Below, piece by piece: positions 1-9,991 of a DNA stretch of 64,000 nt. Source of the stretch: Agapanthus africanus (Eukaryota; Streptophyta; Magnoliopsida; Asparagales; Amaryllidaceae); the NCBI GenBank assembly GCA_030015575.1, contig CM057339.1, positions 775,016,809 through 775,080,808 on the forward strand, given 5' to 3'. Under the pieces are notes generated by a model, which saw only the letters and a list, made by a program, of their open reading frames with translations, searched no databases and was not told the DNA's origin. A program made the translations under genes and the position numbers. The stretch's first letter is position 1. Each line of letters starts with the position of its first letter.

Positions 1-1264
1 TTGACGCCACGATGAGTGCCAAGACGATTTTCTCTATGGCCGGGTACCTCGTTTCCGCGTCCTTGAAGACGTGGCTCGCATAGTATACCGGCTTCTGGAC
101 TCCCTCGACCTCTCGGACTAGCACCGAACCTGCAGCTTAGTTGTACACCGCTAGATATAGCGATAGCTCGTCCCCTTCAACTGGCCGGATGAGCAGTGGG
201 GGAGTCGCAAGGTGCCTCTTTAATTAGTCAAAGGCGGTCTGGCACTCCTCTGACCATTCGAACCTTGGTATCTTCTTTAGAGCTTTGAAGAACGGGATGC
301 ATTTTTCCCCAGACCTTGACATGAAACTACTCAGAGTGGCTACCCGCCCTGTTAGCCGCATGATTTCGACGTTAGTCTTAGGCGCGGCCATGTTGAGGAT
401 TGCACTGATTTTCTCTGGGTTAGCCTCGATTTCACGGTGGGTGACCATGAAGCCGAGGAACTTTCCATTGGTGACCCCGAATGCGCACTTTGCGCGGTTC
501 AGTTTCATCTTGTATCCGCGGAGGACGTCGAGGGCGTCGCCCAGATCCTTGGCGTGTTCATCTGACGAGGTTGATTTGACGAGCATGTCGTCGACGTAAA
601 CCTCCATGTTCCTGCCGATCTGTGGTTTGAACATCCGATTAACCAAGCGTTGGTACGTAGCCCCGGTGTTTTTGAGGCCGAAGGGCATCACCTTATAGCA
701 GTATACCCCCCGGTCCGTTGTGAATGCGGTGAGATCCTCGTCCGCCGGGTTCATACGGATCTGGTTGTAGCCATAGAAAGCATCCATGAAGCTAAGCAGC
801 TCGTGGCCTGCCGAACTGTCGACGAGCTGATCTATCCGAGGGAGGGGATAGTTGTCTTTCGAGCAGGCCTTGTTGAGGTCAGTGAAGTCGACACACATGC
901 GCCACTTCCCGCTAGACTTTTTAACCATGACTACATTCGCCAACCATTCCGAGTAAGACACGTTCCGAATGAAGTTGGCGGCGAGGAGCCTGTCTATCTC
1001 GTCCTCGATCGCTTTTTGTTTGATCGGGACGAAGCTTCGCTTTTTCTGCCTGACGGGCCGGACCGTAGGGTACACCCTGAATTTATGTGATATGATTTTA
1101 GGGTCAATCCCCGGCATGTCGGCAGGCGCCCAGGCGTATACGTCCGAGTTATTTCTAAGGAAGTGGATCAGGTCGTCTCGGTGATTCCCCGTCAAGAGTG
1201 ACCCGATCTGGACGGTTCGCTCATTGTCCACTTCTGCAAGGGGGACCTCAGTCAGTGGTTCCAC
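1..1264 (-). pseudogene. Reverse transcriptase-RNase H region of gypsy element
   Basis: Open from 1264 down to a TAA at 224-226 (346 codons). The N-terminal part is the spacer before RT. RT motifs follow: VDFTDLNKAC, the MPFGLKN block, and the catalytic YVDDM near residue 226, with the expected first Asp in SFMDAF. Downstream of the stop the same frame still reads as the RT-RNase H connection and early RNase H (VQKPVYYASHVFKD, then ETRYPAIEK), with a second in-frame TAA. The enzyme would copy element RNA into DNA inside virus-like particles. The two stops remove RNase H, so the copy is dead. The start is arbitrary because the domain is normally released from a polyprotein. Confidence 0.85.
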
Positions 1265-1776
1265 TGGGGTTCCTCGGACCTCTTTTTTCTCATCTCGAGT
1301 ATACAGGGAACCCTTGATATCATCCTCACACTCAAGGTCATTGTTTGGCCCTCAGACATAGATATTGCGGTGAAGCAAACTTTTGCGGTTTGTTGGTCCC
1401 CGTAGGCCCGACCTATCCCGACTTGGTCGAGTGGGAACTTTATCGCTAGGTGGTAGGTCGATATTTGTGCGCAGAGGGAGTTTAGTGTCGGGCGATCTAG
1501 GAGGACGTTGTAGGCCGATGGAATTCTCGCGACGATAAACTCCACAGGCACGGTGCACGTACGGCCCGCCTCCCCGATGTTAAATTGGAGGGTGATCACC
1601 CCTTCCGCCGGGATGGAGTGGTTAGTGAACCCCGACAGGATGTGGGCGATCGGCCTTAGGTTCGACAGGGTGAGTCCCATATGCAGAAAGCAGTCATAAA
1701 AGAGAATGTCCCCCGAGCTTCCCGATTTGACCAATATCCTCTGCACTTCGTATTGGTGGACCCGTGCTGTGATCAC
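1252..1776 (-). pseudogene. Retropepsin-like protease of gypsy element, catalytic Asp lost
   Basis: 174 codons that overlap the RT frame by 13 bases and the gag frame by 4 bases. The fold pattern of plant gypsy proteases is visible: a first strand ending in ILVKSGSSGDILF, then a C-terminal half with VEFIVARIPSAYNVLLDRP. In active enzymes the first motif reads D-S/T-G; here Lys replaces the catalytic Asp. Even if translated it should not cleave. The C-terminal stretch lies in the linker to RT. The frame change relative to RT may be decay rather than programmed shifting. Confidence 0.75.
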
Positions 1777-3553
1777 CAGAGGGTCGTTATGAGGGGGGAT
1801 ATCTCGTGGAGGTCCTCGTCGGTAAAGATGATCGGCTCGGCCACTTTAGCCTTCTTCCTTGGGTGGCTGCCAGTCCCCTCGATCGGTAAGGGGTGCCGCG
1901 TCTCATTGGTCCCTGTCGTACCCCCCGCTGACACGACCATGATTTGGCCGATTGTCAACTCGCCGGGAGGGGGATGGTGCTCTTGCTCACGGTCGGCTTG
2001 CCGCTTATCTCGCAAGTACCTTGCTAGGTTCCCTGAACGGATCAACTCCTCGATATAGTCTCGGAGCTGCTTGCAGTTCTCAGTGGGGTGGCCCTGCGAC
2101 CTGTGGAAAGCGCAATAGGGGCCCCGGGTGCGCTTTGCCGCCCTATTCGAGACCGGGGGGAGTTTGAAGAACCTCTCGCCCTTTGCCTCCTCCAATAGTT
2201 CCGTCTGGGAGTCGTTGAGCGGGGTGTATTCCTAAAACTTCGGGGAGTAGGGCTTTGGCCGCTCAATCTTCTTTTTCTCCTCCCTGGCCCTTTTCTTCTG
2301 ATCGGCTTGCTCTATCCGGGGTAGGTTGGCGTTCACCTCGGACTCAAGCTGGATCTCACGTTCGGTCCAGGCCTTGACCTCGGCCATGGTCTTAGGTTGC
2401 GCTAATGCAAAGGAGCATAGCCACTCCTTGTGCCTAAGACCCGACCTAAGGGCCGTAATGACCGTCTCGTCCCGGTGCTCTAGGACCTAAAGGAGGGCGT
2501 TGTAGAAGCGGGTGACGTATCCTTTGAAGGATTCTTTGTCCCCGCTCTTTATGGTGAAGAGATGATCAACGGTCCGCTTCTGCCGTCTGTTCCCAAAGAA
2601 ATGACCGAGGAATTGGGTGGCCAGCTCATCGAAGGTAGAGATTGAGCGTGGCACGAGTCCTCGGAACCAGTCTCATCCAGAGTGGATGAGAGTGGAGGGG
2701 AAAGCGCAGTATTGCGCGGCGTCGGAATTGTCCTGAAAACTCATCCCGGCTGTGAACGCGTCCAAATGGTATTTCGGGTCGGACTTCCCGTCGAAGAGGG
2801 AGACCTTCAGGGGCTTGTTCCAGGAGGAAATGTGGACGGCGGGTAGCTCTTTGGTGAAGGGCTTCGTGAGCGAATCGGCGGCATATTTAGCCCCGTCGCT
2901 TGGAGGACGATTTTCCTGATGTATGTCTTCGATCTTCTTTTTGAGGGCGTCGAGTCGGTTGTGGTATCCCGACGATTCGGCATACTATGATTTATGGCCT
3001 CTGCTGCTGGTGACGTGCGCCTAACCGCGGCTCCGGTTCCGTTCGATGAGGTTCCTTAGGTCCCCTGGCGAGGTCGTTTTCGAGCTACCGTGGTGAGTCC
3101 AGTCCGCGCGACCCTATCGAGGGAGGGGGTGCCGGTCATGCCTGGGAGCAGGCCAGCTGACCAATACCTCCTCGGGAGGGACATGAGTGCGATGGGCCTC
3201 AGGGCGGGGTGCTCTGGCTAGAGACCTCGGTATGGAGCTGTGAGGCGCCCACCGGATCATCGAGTTGGTCGCCACGGGGGATCTGTGGCCGCCCGAGATA
3301 GCGGGGTGGTGCCCATAAGTGCCGGCGTGGGTAGTGTCTTCTCTCCCCATGTGTCGCTCGGTGGGGGAACGGCGACTCGAGGAGCTTGTCCCACCGTTTG
3401 GATGCGAACAAGCATGTCTACGACGGACGCGAGCCGATCTATCCGAGCCGATAGGGCGTGAATGGCATTCAGGGGAGGAGGGGATCCACCCGCGTCTCCG
3501 TTGTGGGGAGGATAGCGGCTGGAGCTCGGGTCGTCGCGGTGATCACTCGCCAT
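1773..3553 (-). pseudogene. Gag of gypsy element (broken)
   Basis: Gag starts about 60 bases inside the LTR with an ATG at 3553. The N-terminal part (3553-3257) is Pro/Ser-rich. The capsid-like core is readable around 2700-2400 (TFDELATQFLGHFFGNRRQK, then FTIKSGDKESFKGYVTRFYN). The C-terminal part has a zinc-finger-like CAFHRSQGHPTENC followed by LRDYIEELIRSGNL, a hallmark of Tat-type gag. In-frame stops after FYNALL (about 2488) and after PYSPKF (about 2234), plus frame changes upstream, break the protein. Its role would be RNA packaging into particles. Confidence 0.8.
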
Positions 3554-3597
3554 ATGTTCGAGATCGGAAGGTGAACTTTCGTTGAGTGGAACTAGTT

Positions 3598-3616
3598 TCC
3601 CACAGACGGCGCCAAC
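3598..3616 (-). other. Primer-binding site of gypsy element
   Basis: Directly next to the LTR, the minus strand reads TTGGCGCCGTCTGTGGG, a typical plant gypsy primer-binding site. The tRNA it matches is not asserted. It fixes the inner LTR border at 3617. Confidence 0.75.
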
Positions 3617-4405
3617 TGATGGAGCTCTGGATTTCCTTCAGATGTTACCTTCTGTTGATCCGCGGCGAGTGGTGATGAGCGGCTGAGATTGGATCTGAGG
3701 GTTTCCCCTTGGTGCGTGTGGATCTCAATGGGCTTGATGTGGATGAAGCCGAGCTACCTGCAAGGAAGTCCCGGGGTGGTTGTGCCACCGAGGACCCTCC
3801 GACAATCAAGTTAGACGGGCTAATTGGGCAGAGTAGCGGCTTGTTGGGGTAAAAATTGCCTTACCTAAGTCGTCTGAGAGAGGGTTTATATAGGGCAGCC
3901 GTGGGCTGGCGGGCACGAGATTCACGCCGGCCGTTACGCCCCTGGCGTTACGCCCGCGTGGAAGGAGGGATTTCCCATTAATGACGAGATGCGCTCATTA
4001 ATGCGGGAACAAGATGGCGTGGAACGCGGGATCGTGGGCGGCGGATATCTCGTGTCAGGCGAGATTCGCGGAGCCATGGCGGAGACACATGTAATCAGTG
4101 TTATGGGTCGGTCGATGAGACCGAGGAAAAAAAGTTCGACGGGAGGCTCGAAGGCTAGCGGGAGGCCGAGTGGGCTTGGTTCATGTGATAGCTTGGAGAC
4201 GAGCTAGGAGGGCTGAGGGAACTCAGCGTGTAGGAGGGCTCGGAGGCGAGCCGATGGTTGTTTGTGAGGCGGGCACAGGAGTCGTCGGGGAGGCCATCGA
4301 AGATCGGGAACATCCTTGGGATGAAGGCCCGGGGCATTCTTCTAATGTACCGTTTCTGCTCTTTTCCCGCAAGCCCTGAGACACGTCATCTGCCACGTGT
4401 CAACA
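3617..4405 (-). repeat. 5' LTR of the gypsy element (789 bp)
   Basis: On the minus strand it begins TGTTGACACGTGGC at 4405 and ends GCTCCATCA at 3617, giving the TG...CA ends of an LTR. The inner end abuts the primer-binding site. Bases 4406-4410 (TCTGG) would be one half of the target duplication; the other half lies outside the window. Confidence 0.8.
3885..3892 (-). promoter_or_regulatory. LTR TATA box
   Basis: The minus strand reads CCCTATATAAACCC inside the LTR. It is placed to start transcription about 30 bases further toward gag, near 3855. Confidence 0.6.
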
Positions 4406-5040
4406 TCTGGGGAGTGCTCAATACCGAGCATCATCACTACCATTTCAAGCAAGACTGTTACTACATCCGTGTATATCTCAAAGTTCCATTAAGTAATATA
4501 CAAATCAGTATGATACAATAATGGCCTCTAGGGCATATATCACTAACAGATTTCGTGTAAAACAGAATACAAAGAGCAAAAAAAATATGCCACCTAAACT
4601 TAATTTTCTGTAATGTGCATCCTAGTAGAATATTATAGCCTCTTTTACCTTATAACAAATACACGAAAACAAAATTAAAGCCTTCATCCCGAAATTTTAG
4701 GATTGACATTCCTCCACAGATGCATATTTTAAGTTTTAAAGTATCGATCGGTTTAAAGAATTGTATATTGATTTTAAATATACTGAGACTGATATATGAG
4801 TCATATACTGGAGTCATCATCATTAATATAGGTAAACAATGCATGGTGCTTCTGATCGATCAAAATGTGACAATGGTCAAAGTAAAGTAGCTAGGCAACC
4901 ACAGAATCTTGAATCAAAAACTCCACCAGCAATATGGCCACGTTCCCTTCACCTCCACCATATGAATAAAACCCTATTTCTAGCTTTCCTAGCTTGTGAT
5001 CATCACTTAACAAGAAGAACAAGAGAGTTGAGCTCAAAAA
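4406..5040. other. Promoter and leader region of the BIC-like gene
   Basis: AT-rich sequence between the gypsy LTR and the BIC-like start. No protein or RNA gene is visible. The last 70 bases (CT-rich, then AAGAAGAACAAGAG) look like a plant 5' leader. No strong TATA box could be fixed. The retrotransposon lies within 640 bases of the start codon and could influence the promoter. Confidence 0.5.
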
Positions 5041-5334
5041 ATGCTTGAGAGACCAGGAATGGCTGGTGATCATAGAGAAAAGCAACCGACCGTCGAGGCA
5101 AACATGCCGAAGAAGATCGAAGACGAGGAGTACTCAGCACGGGACAGGCTAAAGCGGCTTCGGATGGAGATCGGTGGCAGAGTTTGGATCCCTGAGATCT
5201 GGGGGCATGAGAGTTATTTGAAGGAGTGGGTCGATTGCACCGCCTTCGATAGCTCCCTCGTGCCCAACGGTGTTGTCTCCGCACGCAGAGCTCTGGTTCA
5301 AGAGTGTCGAAGGGCGAATCCGGTAGCTAGTTAA
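5041..5334 (+). CDS. BIC-like protein (blue-light inhibitor of cryptochromes family)
   Basis: 97 codons, no intron seen. The conserved core spans residues 30-92: [20 protein letters not shown], then [15 protein letters not shown], and a C-terminal [13 protein letters not shown] helix. This is the cryptochrome-interacting block of plant BIC proteins, which bind photoexcited CRY2 in the nucleus and block its dimerisation (family knowledge). The N-terminal 29 residues are charged and poorly conserved. At 97 aa it is shorter than the Arabidopsis proteins, mostly in the N-terminal part. The start at 5041 is the first in-frame ATG; a second at 5059 is also possible. The frame is intact and the key W, D, C and F positions are kept, so it may be functional. 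Which BIC paralogue it is cannot be told. Confidence 0.85.
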   Translation: MLERPGMAGDHREKQPTVEANMPKKIEDEEYSARDRLKRLRMEIGGRVWIPEIWGHESYLKEWVDCTAFDSSLVPNGVVSARRALVQECRRANPVAS

Positions 5335-7027
5335 TTAGGGTTTCTCTTTCTAATTATCATGCATCCATGCTGCAAGGTCATACATTTGTGTGTGTTTGTC
5401 ATATATATTTTATGTGTGAACAATATGTTGAAAACATTTTATTACTTCTGTTGGTGAACTGCCATATGTTTGATTTGATCTTAAATAGGTGAGGAAAATT
5501 GCTTCATGTTTGTGGATGATGGTGGTGTTCTGTATATGAATTTGTTTTAGTTTTTTCGTAAAAGGAAATGATCTTATTTTGTTATGTACGCATTTAGGTT
5601 AAATAGTGTGTGTGTGTATTTCAAATATTATGGATATGTATCATTATAATTAATATGAAAATTCTGCATAAAAGAATTGCATAATTTTTACTTTTTAGGA
5701 TATTAAAAGTGTTCTTTTTGCTAGATGGACGTCAAAAATAATTTCTGATTTATTTGTCCATTTGTTGTTGTTGAGTAACTTTATAATCACATACAAGAAA
5801 AGAAAAAGGAGGAAAAATATTTTTTCTTAGAAAAAGAAGAAAGGGAATTTCACCAATCAGCTTTCTGAAGGTCTAAAACGTATAATGGAGAGTTAATTGG
5901 TTAGAATCCAATTATTTGTTATCATTTTTTTTGTTTCTAATTTTTTTAAGGTGACATGAATTTGCCGCGAAAACGTTAATTTATGTCCACTTCCTCTCTT
6001 GTGGTTTTTGAGGTTCGAATTCCGCACTCTTCTCAAGAAAGGACGAAGTGAGCTATTGCTCATCAGTTTTTCTCTTCTCATTAAATTCTCAAGATGGTCG
6101 AATTTTGAAAGGATGTTTGAAAGAGAAATTCCCCGTATGTCTTTGAATGACTAAAAGAAGGCATGGGCCTTTTGGTTGTGGAATTCGAGAGTTGCTAAAA
6201 ATAAGAAAATGTTTCGTTATGTGTGTGTTTTCGATTAGAAAGTGGATTCTAAGGTAGGCAATTTTGCGGAAATTTAAGATACATAAGCAAAACAGTTTAC
6301 TTGTTTCAATTACTTTAGTATTCGGTCAACTATTAATTTAGAATATAAATATTGAAAGTTATAACCAAATTAGGGATGTTTTTGTTTTTCTGTCAGAGCG
6401 TGCTCTCTTTAATAATTTCTGCTTGAAAATGTCCCAATGCTAAGGTTATTTGGGAGTGTGAGATAGCATAAAAATACAAGATTATTATGCTACTTACGGT
6501 GGTAAGAAAAAGGTTATCTTACTTGGAGTATGGTTAACTGAAAGAGTGCTTTTCCGGTTGTTTTGTGCAAAAATAAATCAAACAAAATTGAACATACTTT
6601 TTAATATATCAATATATTTTTATTTCCTAAATTCTGAGATGAAATATGTCAAACTGAATATATACTTGCATTCAATGGAGCCCTTTCACGATGAAAATTA
6701 TTACGTGCCAGATCCTACATATTAATCCATGTGTCTAGGCCTTTCTCACGGCTCAATTAACTACAATTTTGTCATTAGTTCTCAAAATGAACCAATACAA
6801 AATTCATAAATTACTCAAAAATATCAACATAACATATAAAATAGCAAGGCAAATCAAATACTCCCAAAAGTTAACAAAATTTAATAGTAAAAGCAATTAC
6901 ACACATTTCCAAGGACATAACTGCAAAAACAAAAACTCTAGCATCCCAATCATTCGGAAATTTGGGGGAAAATTTCCAAATCCCTAAAATTCCAAATCAT
7001 CAAAAGATCCCATCTTTGCGATTAGCA
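5335..7027. other. AT-rich intergenic region
   Basis: It holds the 3' flank of the BIC-like gene and the upstream region of the QCR9 relic. Only short open frames without recognisable motifs occur. A single tRNA-box-B-like stretch near 6012 has no partner box A. No gene called. Confidence 0.6.
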
Positions 7028-7558
7028 ATGGAAGCCACGGCGATGAGAGGAGGAAAATGAGGCAGTGGTCTATGGGAGGGGCTCTACCGCGTCCTCATGC
7101 GCCGCAACTCCATCTATGTCGTCGTCGCCGGCGCCTTCGCCGGAGAACGGGTACGGATCCGCTTCCTGTCCTTATCGGAGCTCCATCCACCTTTGTTAGG
7201 GTTAGGGGTTTTCCCTTAAATTTGGGAACTGTTTTATTTGTGTGCAGGCTGTTGATTATGGAGTTCATAAGCTATGGGAGCAGAACGACGTTGGGGAATA
7301 CATCTGCCTTTTAATTTATCGCGACAAATACTTGAATTTGAGTCTTAGATTATTGCATTCAAGTAAGTAGGCTGTTAACCTCAACAAAAGCTTTATGTAA
7401 TTTTTGTACATACCATTTTGTTCAAACTCCCTAGATCAAGAGTTATAGTATAGGTGTCACATTCATTTCCAAGGAATAATATAATCTAAAGAGCCAAATG
7501 AATGATCATTCCCCTAATTAGCAGTGGTGAATCCAGGAATTTTGGTTAGCGGAGGCAC

Positions 7559-8985
7559 AAAAATAAATTCTAAAATTCATTAAAAACTCCAGCCAAATAA
7601 CATAATACAAATTTGAAACTGAACGATAATCAAAGAAATATGTTTAAAATGACATTTTTCTATATTTCATATATCAAAAGTGTATCAGGTTATATAGCTT
7701 ACCGTAATTAAAAAGTTCATGCTGTTTATCTAAAAAACGTGATGAAAGTTCCTGGTATTTTAGTATGGTCTGATCTAAAATTAATTCAACATCAAAACAC
7801 AAAGCATGTTAAAAGTTGGAAGTCAAAAAATTATAACTCTCAAAAGGACTTATATCGGGAACCTATGAATCTACACATAGGCTGGATTCATATGCCTATA
7901 GGTTCAAGTACACTTGGCCAATTGGGACAAATGAGGATTCATTTGCAAGTCCATTGAGTCTAGTTTATAAAAAATTAAACGGCGGATCGTTTGGACTCTT
8001 CTAGAGAGAGTTATGGCCGGATCATTGAACCCTGCGTGAGCAGGATTTGAATTTCGGGTGCCCTAAATTAGGTGCCCCAAAGTCTAATATTCGACCGCTT
8101 CAAAAATAAAAACGGGTACCTCAAATTAGGCACCCAACAACCCATTTAAGTTTCCCAAAAATGGAAGGGGGAAGTCATTTTCTTCCTCCCATTTTCTTTT
8201 CAAAAAATAAAGAGATGGAAGGATTTTTAATAACCATCTCCACTCCACTCAAAAAAGTAGAGGTATATATACCTCCTCAAAAAAAAAGAGGAAGGAATCA
8301 ATTTTTCTGTTAAACTCTCTCATTTTACTCTCTTGAAAGAAAAAGAAGAAATAAAGAAAGTAGAACTTGAACTTCCATTTTTGGAACATAGGCCACCCTA
8401 TGTTTCTTACAAATTTGGAAAGTAGGGAAAACCCTATTTTTCCTTATTGGAAAGTAAGGGAAACCATATTCTTTCATGTATATAAGAACATTGACATTAA
8501 AAGTCTGTTTCTTCATTAAAAAAACCCAAAAATACAAGGGGAACTTTGCCCAAATTTTCAAAATAGATTTTCGGGAGTCTGCCTGCTTCTATACATTTGA
8601 GTAAAACGGTCATAACTCTCATCCGAGAGTCTCAAATCACGATCCGTTCGAAACATATAAAAGTTAATTCATTAAACTTCAAAACAAGACCATTCATAAA
8701 GATAAATGGTCTTAAATAAATAGATTTTAGGATATCTCAAAAGGTATCTGATTCTCGGATTGAATCTGCCTGCTCTGAAACATATGAGCAAAATGGCCAT
8801 ACTCTCATTGTTCGAAGCATATGAAAGCTAACAAATTAAGTTTCGAAACAAAACCATGCATGGACATAAAATAATAAAACTCATGTCTTTGAACGAACTT
8901 TGAACATAGAGTAAAATTCTATGTTCTTTTCAAAACACATTTTGAACATTTAAAATGAGGTTCCCCGTTTATCAAACAAGGGGTG
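7559..8985. repeat. Hairpin-rich repeat tract, left of the older LTR
   Basis: No gene. From about 8200 to 8560 there are perfect short hairpins in close succession: GAGATGG/CCATCTC (8212-8240), GAGGTATATATACCTC (8260-8275), ACATAGG/CCTATGT (8386-8403), TAGGG/CCCTA (8423-8436). Two diverged copies of a segment (AAACRKATRAGCAAAATGG-like, near 8590 and 8780) follow. This resembles LTR material of the hairpin-dense type at 27868-29050, but no clean element ends were found. Confidence 0.45.
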
Positions 8986-9360
8986 TGTAGAGTGTTTTTC
9001 ATCACCCTATTGAGATATAATGCACTCGCTTGTCAGGCACGTACAGATTCTCCCAACCCAAGGTAGACGGTGGTTTATTGATTGTGCGAATTTTAATCTC
9101 CGGCAGCCGTGGACAAAACTGCCGTTAATTACCCAATGTTTTGACGCGATGGAACCTCTAATTAACGGATCATATATGTCATGCGAACTCAGTGTGCAAT
9201 ATGTGCATGTGTTTGAAAACAATTTTGAGGATACCTTGGGTATATCGAGGGCCTCACAGAGTTTACGGGTGTCCTGCTACCCGGTAAGTGGGCTGGGGGT
9301 CAAGGGGGATAGTAGCCCCCTGCGAGGTGCGGGACGTCTTATGATCATTTTTAAGTCGAA
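8986..9360 (+). repeat. Truncated copy of an older LTR-like repeat
   Basis: It starts TGTAGAGTGTTTTTCATC and runs parallel to 9812-9991 plus 27611-27800: shared blocks include TTTATTGATTGTG, AAAACTGCCGT, TCATGCGAACTCAGTGTG and GAAAACAATTTTGAGGAT. Similarity fades near 9360. Confidence 0.65.
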
Positions 9361-9811
9361 GGCCTTGCCCCCAGTCAGAACGATGGAAAGCGTTCAAAGA
9401 CAGATTTACGCTTGGGCTCAGGTGCCCTCACAACCATAACATTTAGCCTCCTTCCTTTTGAGACCAGCTTGTCCGATGGGCTCACTGGAGCCTTCGTGGT
9501 AGGAGCGCCAGTGGCCGAAGAAAATAGAATGGAACCGAATCGAAGCGGTGGTCCTCCCACTGCCGCATAAGGTTTAACGGGAGAATCACTCTGGCATTCG
9601 TCTTGATTGTATACACGACTGAAGTTGCATCGTAAGATAAGTTCATCTTCGGAGACATTGCTGCTGAATTGTCGATTGTTGATTAAAGCTGAAAGTTAAT
9701 TAACCACATGAAATAGCATGATTTCAGCATATAGAACAATATATGAATTCGCATGATCGTTGGACCCAAGAGATGAGAGAAGAGATGGGTCCCACCATGC
9801 ATGCCAGAATC
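9361..9811. other. Spacer between two copies of the older repeat
   Basis: No gene or clear motif. It may be internal remnant of the older retroelement. Confidence 0.4.
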
Positions 9812-9986
9812 TGTAGAGTGTTTTTCGTCATCCTATTAAGATAAGATGTGCTTACTTATCATGCACGTATAGATTCCTCCTGTCTAGGGTAAGCCGGGTT
9901 TATTGATTGTGGAGATTCTAATCGTCGACAGCTGCGAATAAAACTGCCGTCAATTACTCCTCGCTTTGACGCGAAGGAATTTCCGA

Positions 9987-9991
9987 TTAAC
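9987..9991. other. Target-site duplication TTAAC, left
   Basis: TTAAC precedes the element at 9992 and recurs at 27606-27610 directly after its last base. This marks one insertion event for the whole three-LTR unit. Confidence 0.9.

Larger units (their letters stand above)
1..4405 (-). mobile_element. Ty3/gypsy LTR retrotransposon, Tat-like, 5' part
   Basis: Minus-strand element cut by the left edge of the window. Reading the minus strand from 4405 downward gives an LTR, a primer-binding site, gag, protease, reverse transcriptase and the start of RNase H. The integrase and second LTR would lie left of base 1. The gag zinc motif, the long spacer-rich gag and the RT sequence resemble plant Tat-lineage elements (family knowledge; lineage not proven). 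Gag, protease and RNase H all carry breaks, so the copy is old and cannot move by itself. Confidence 0.85.

Noticed and set aside
285..1184. Plus-strand frames across the gypsy polymerase
   Set aside because: Antisense shadows of the reverse transcriptase frame on the minus strand.
6000..6060. SINE suggested by GAGGTTCGAATTCC
   Set aside because: Box B alone; no box A at the right distance and no poly(A) tail or duplication.
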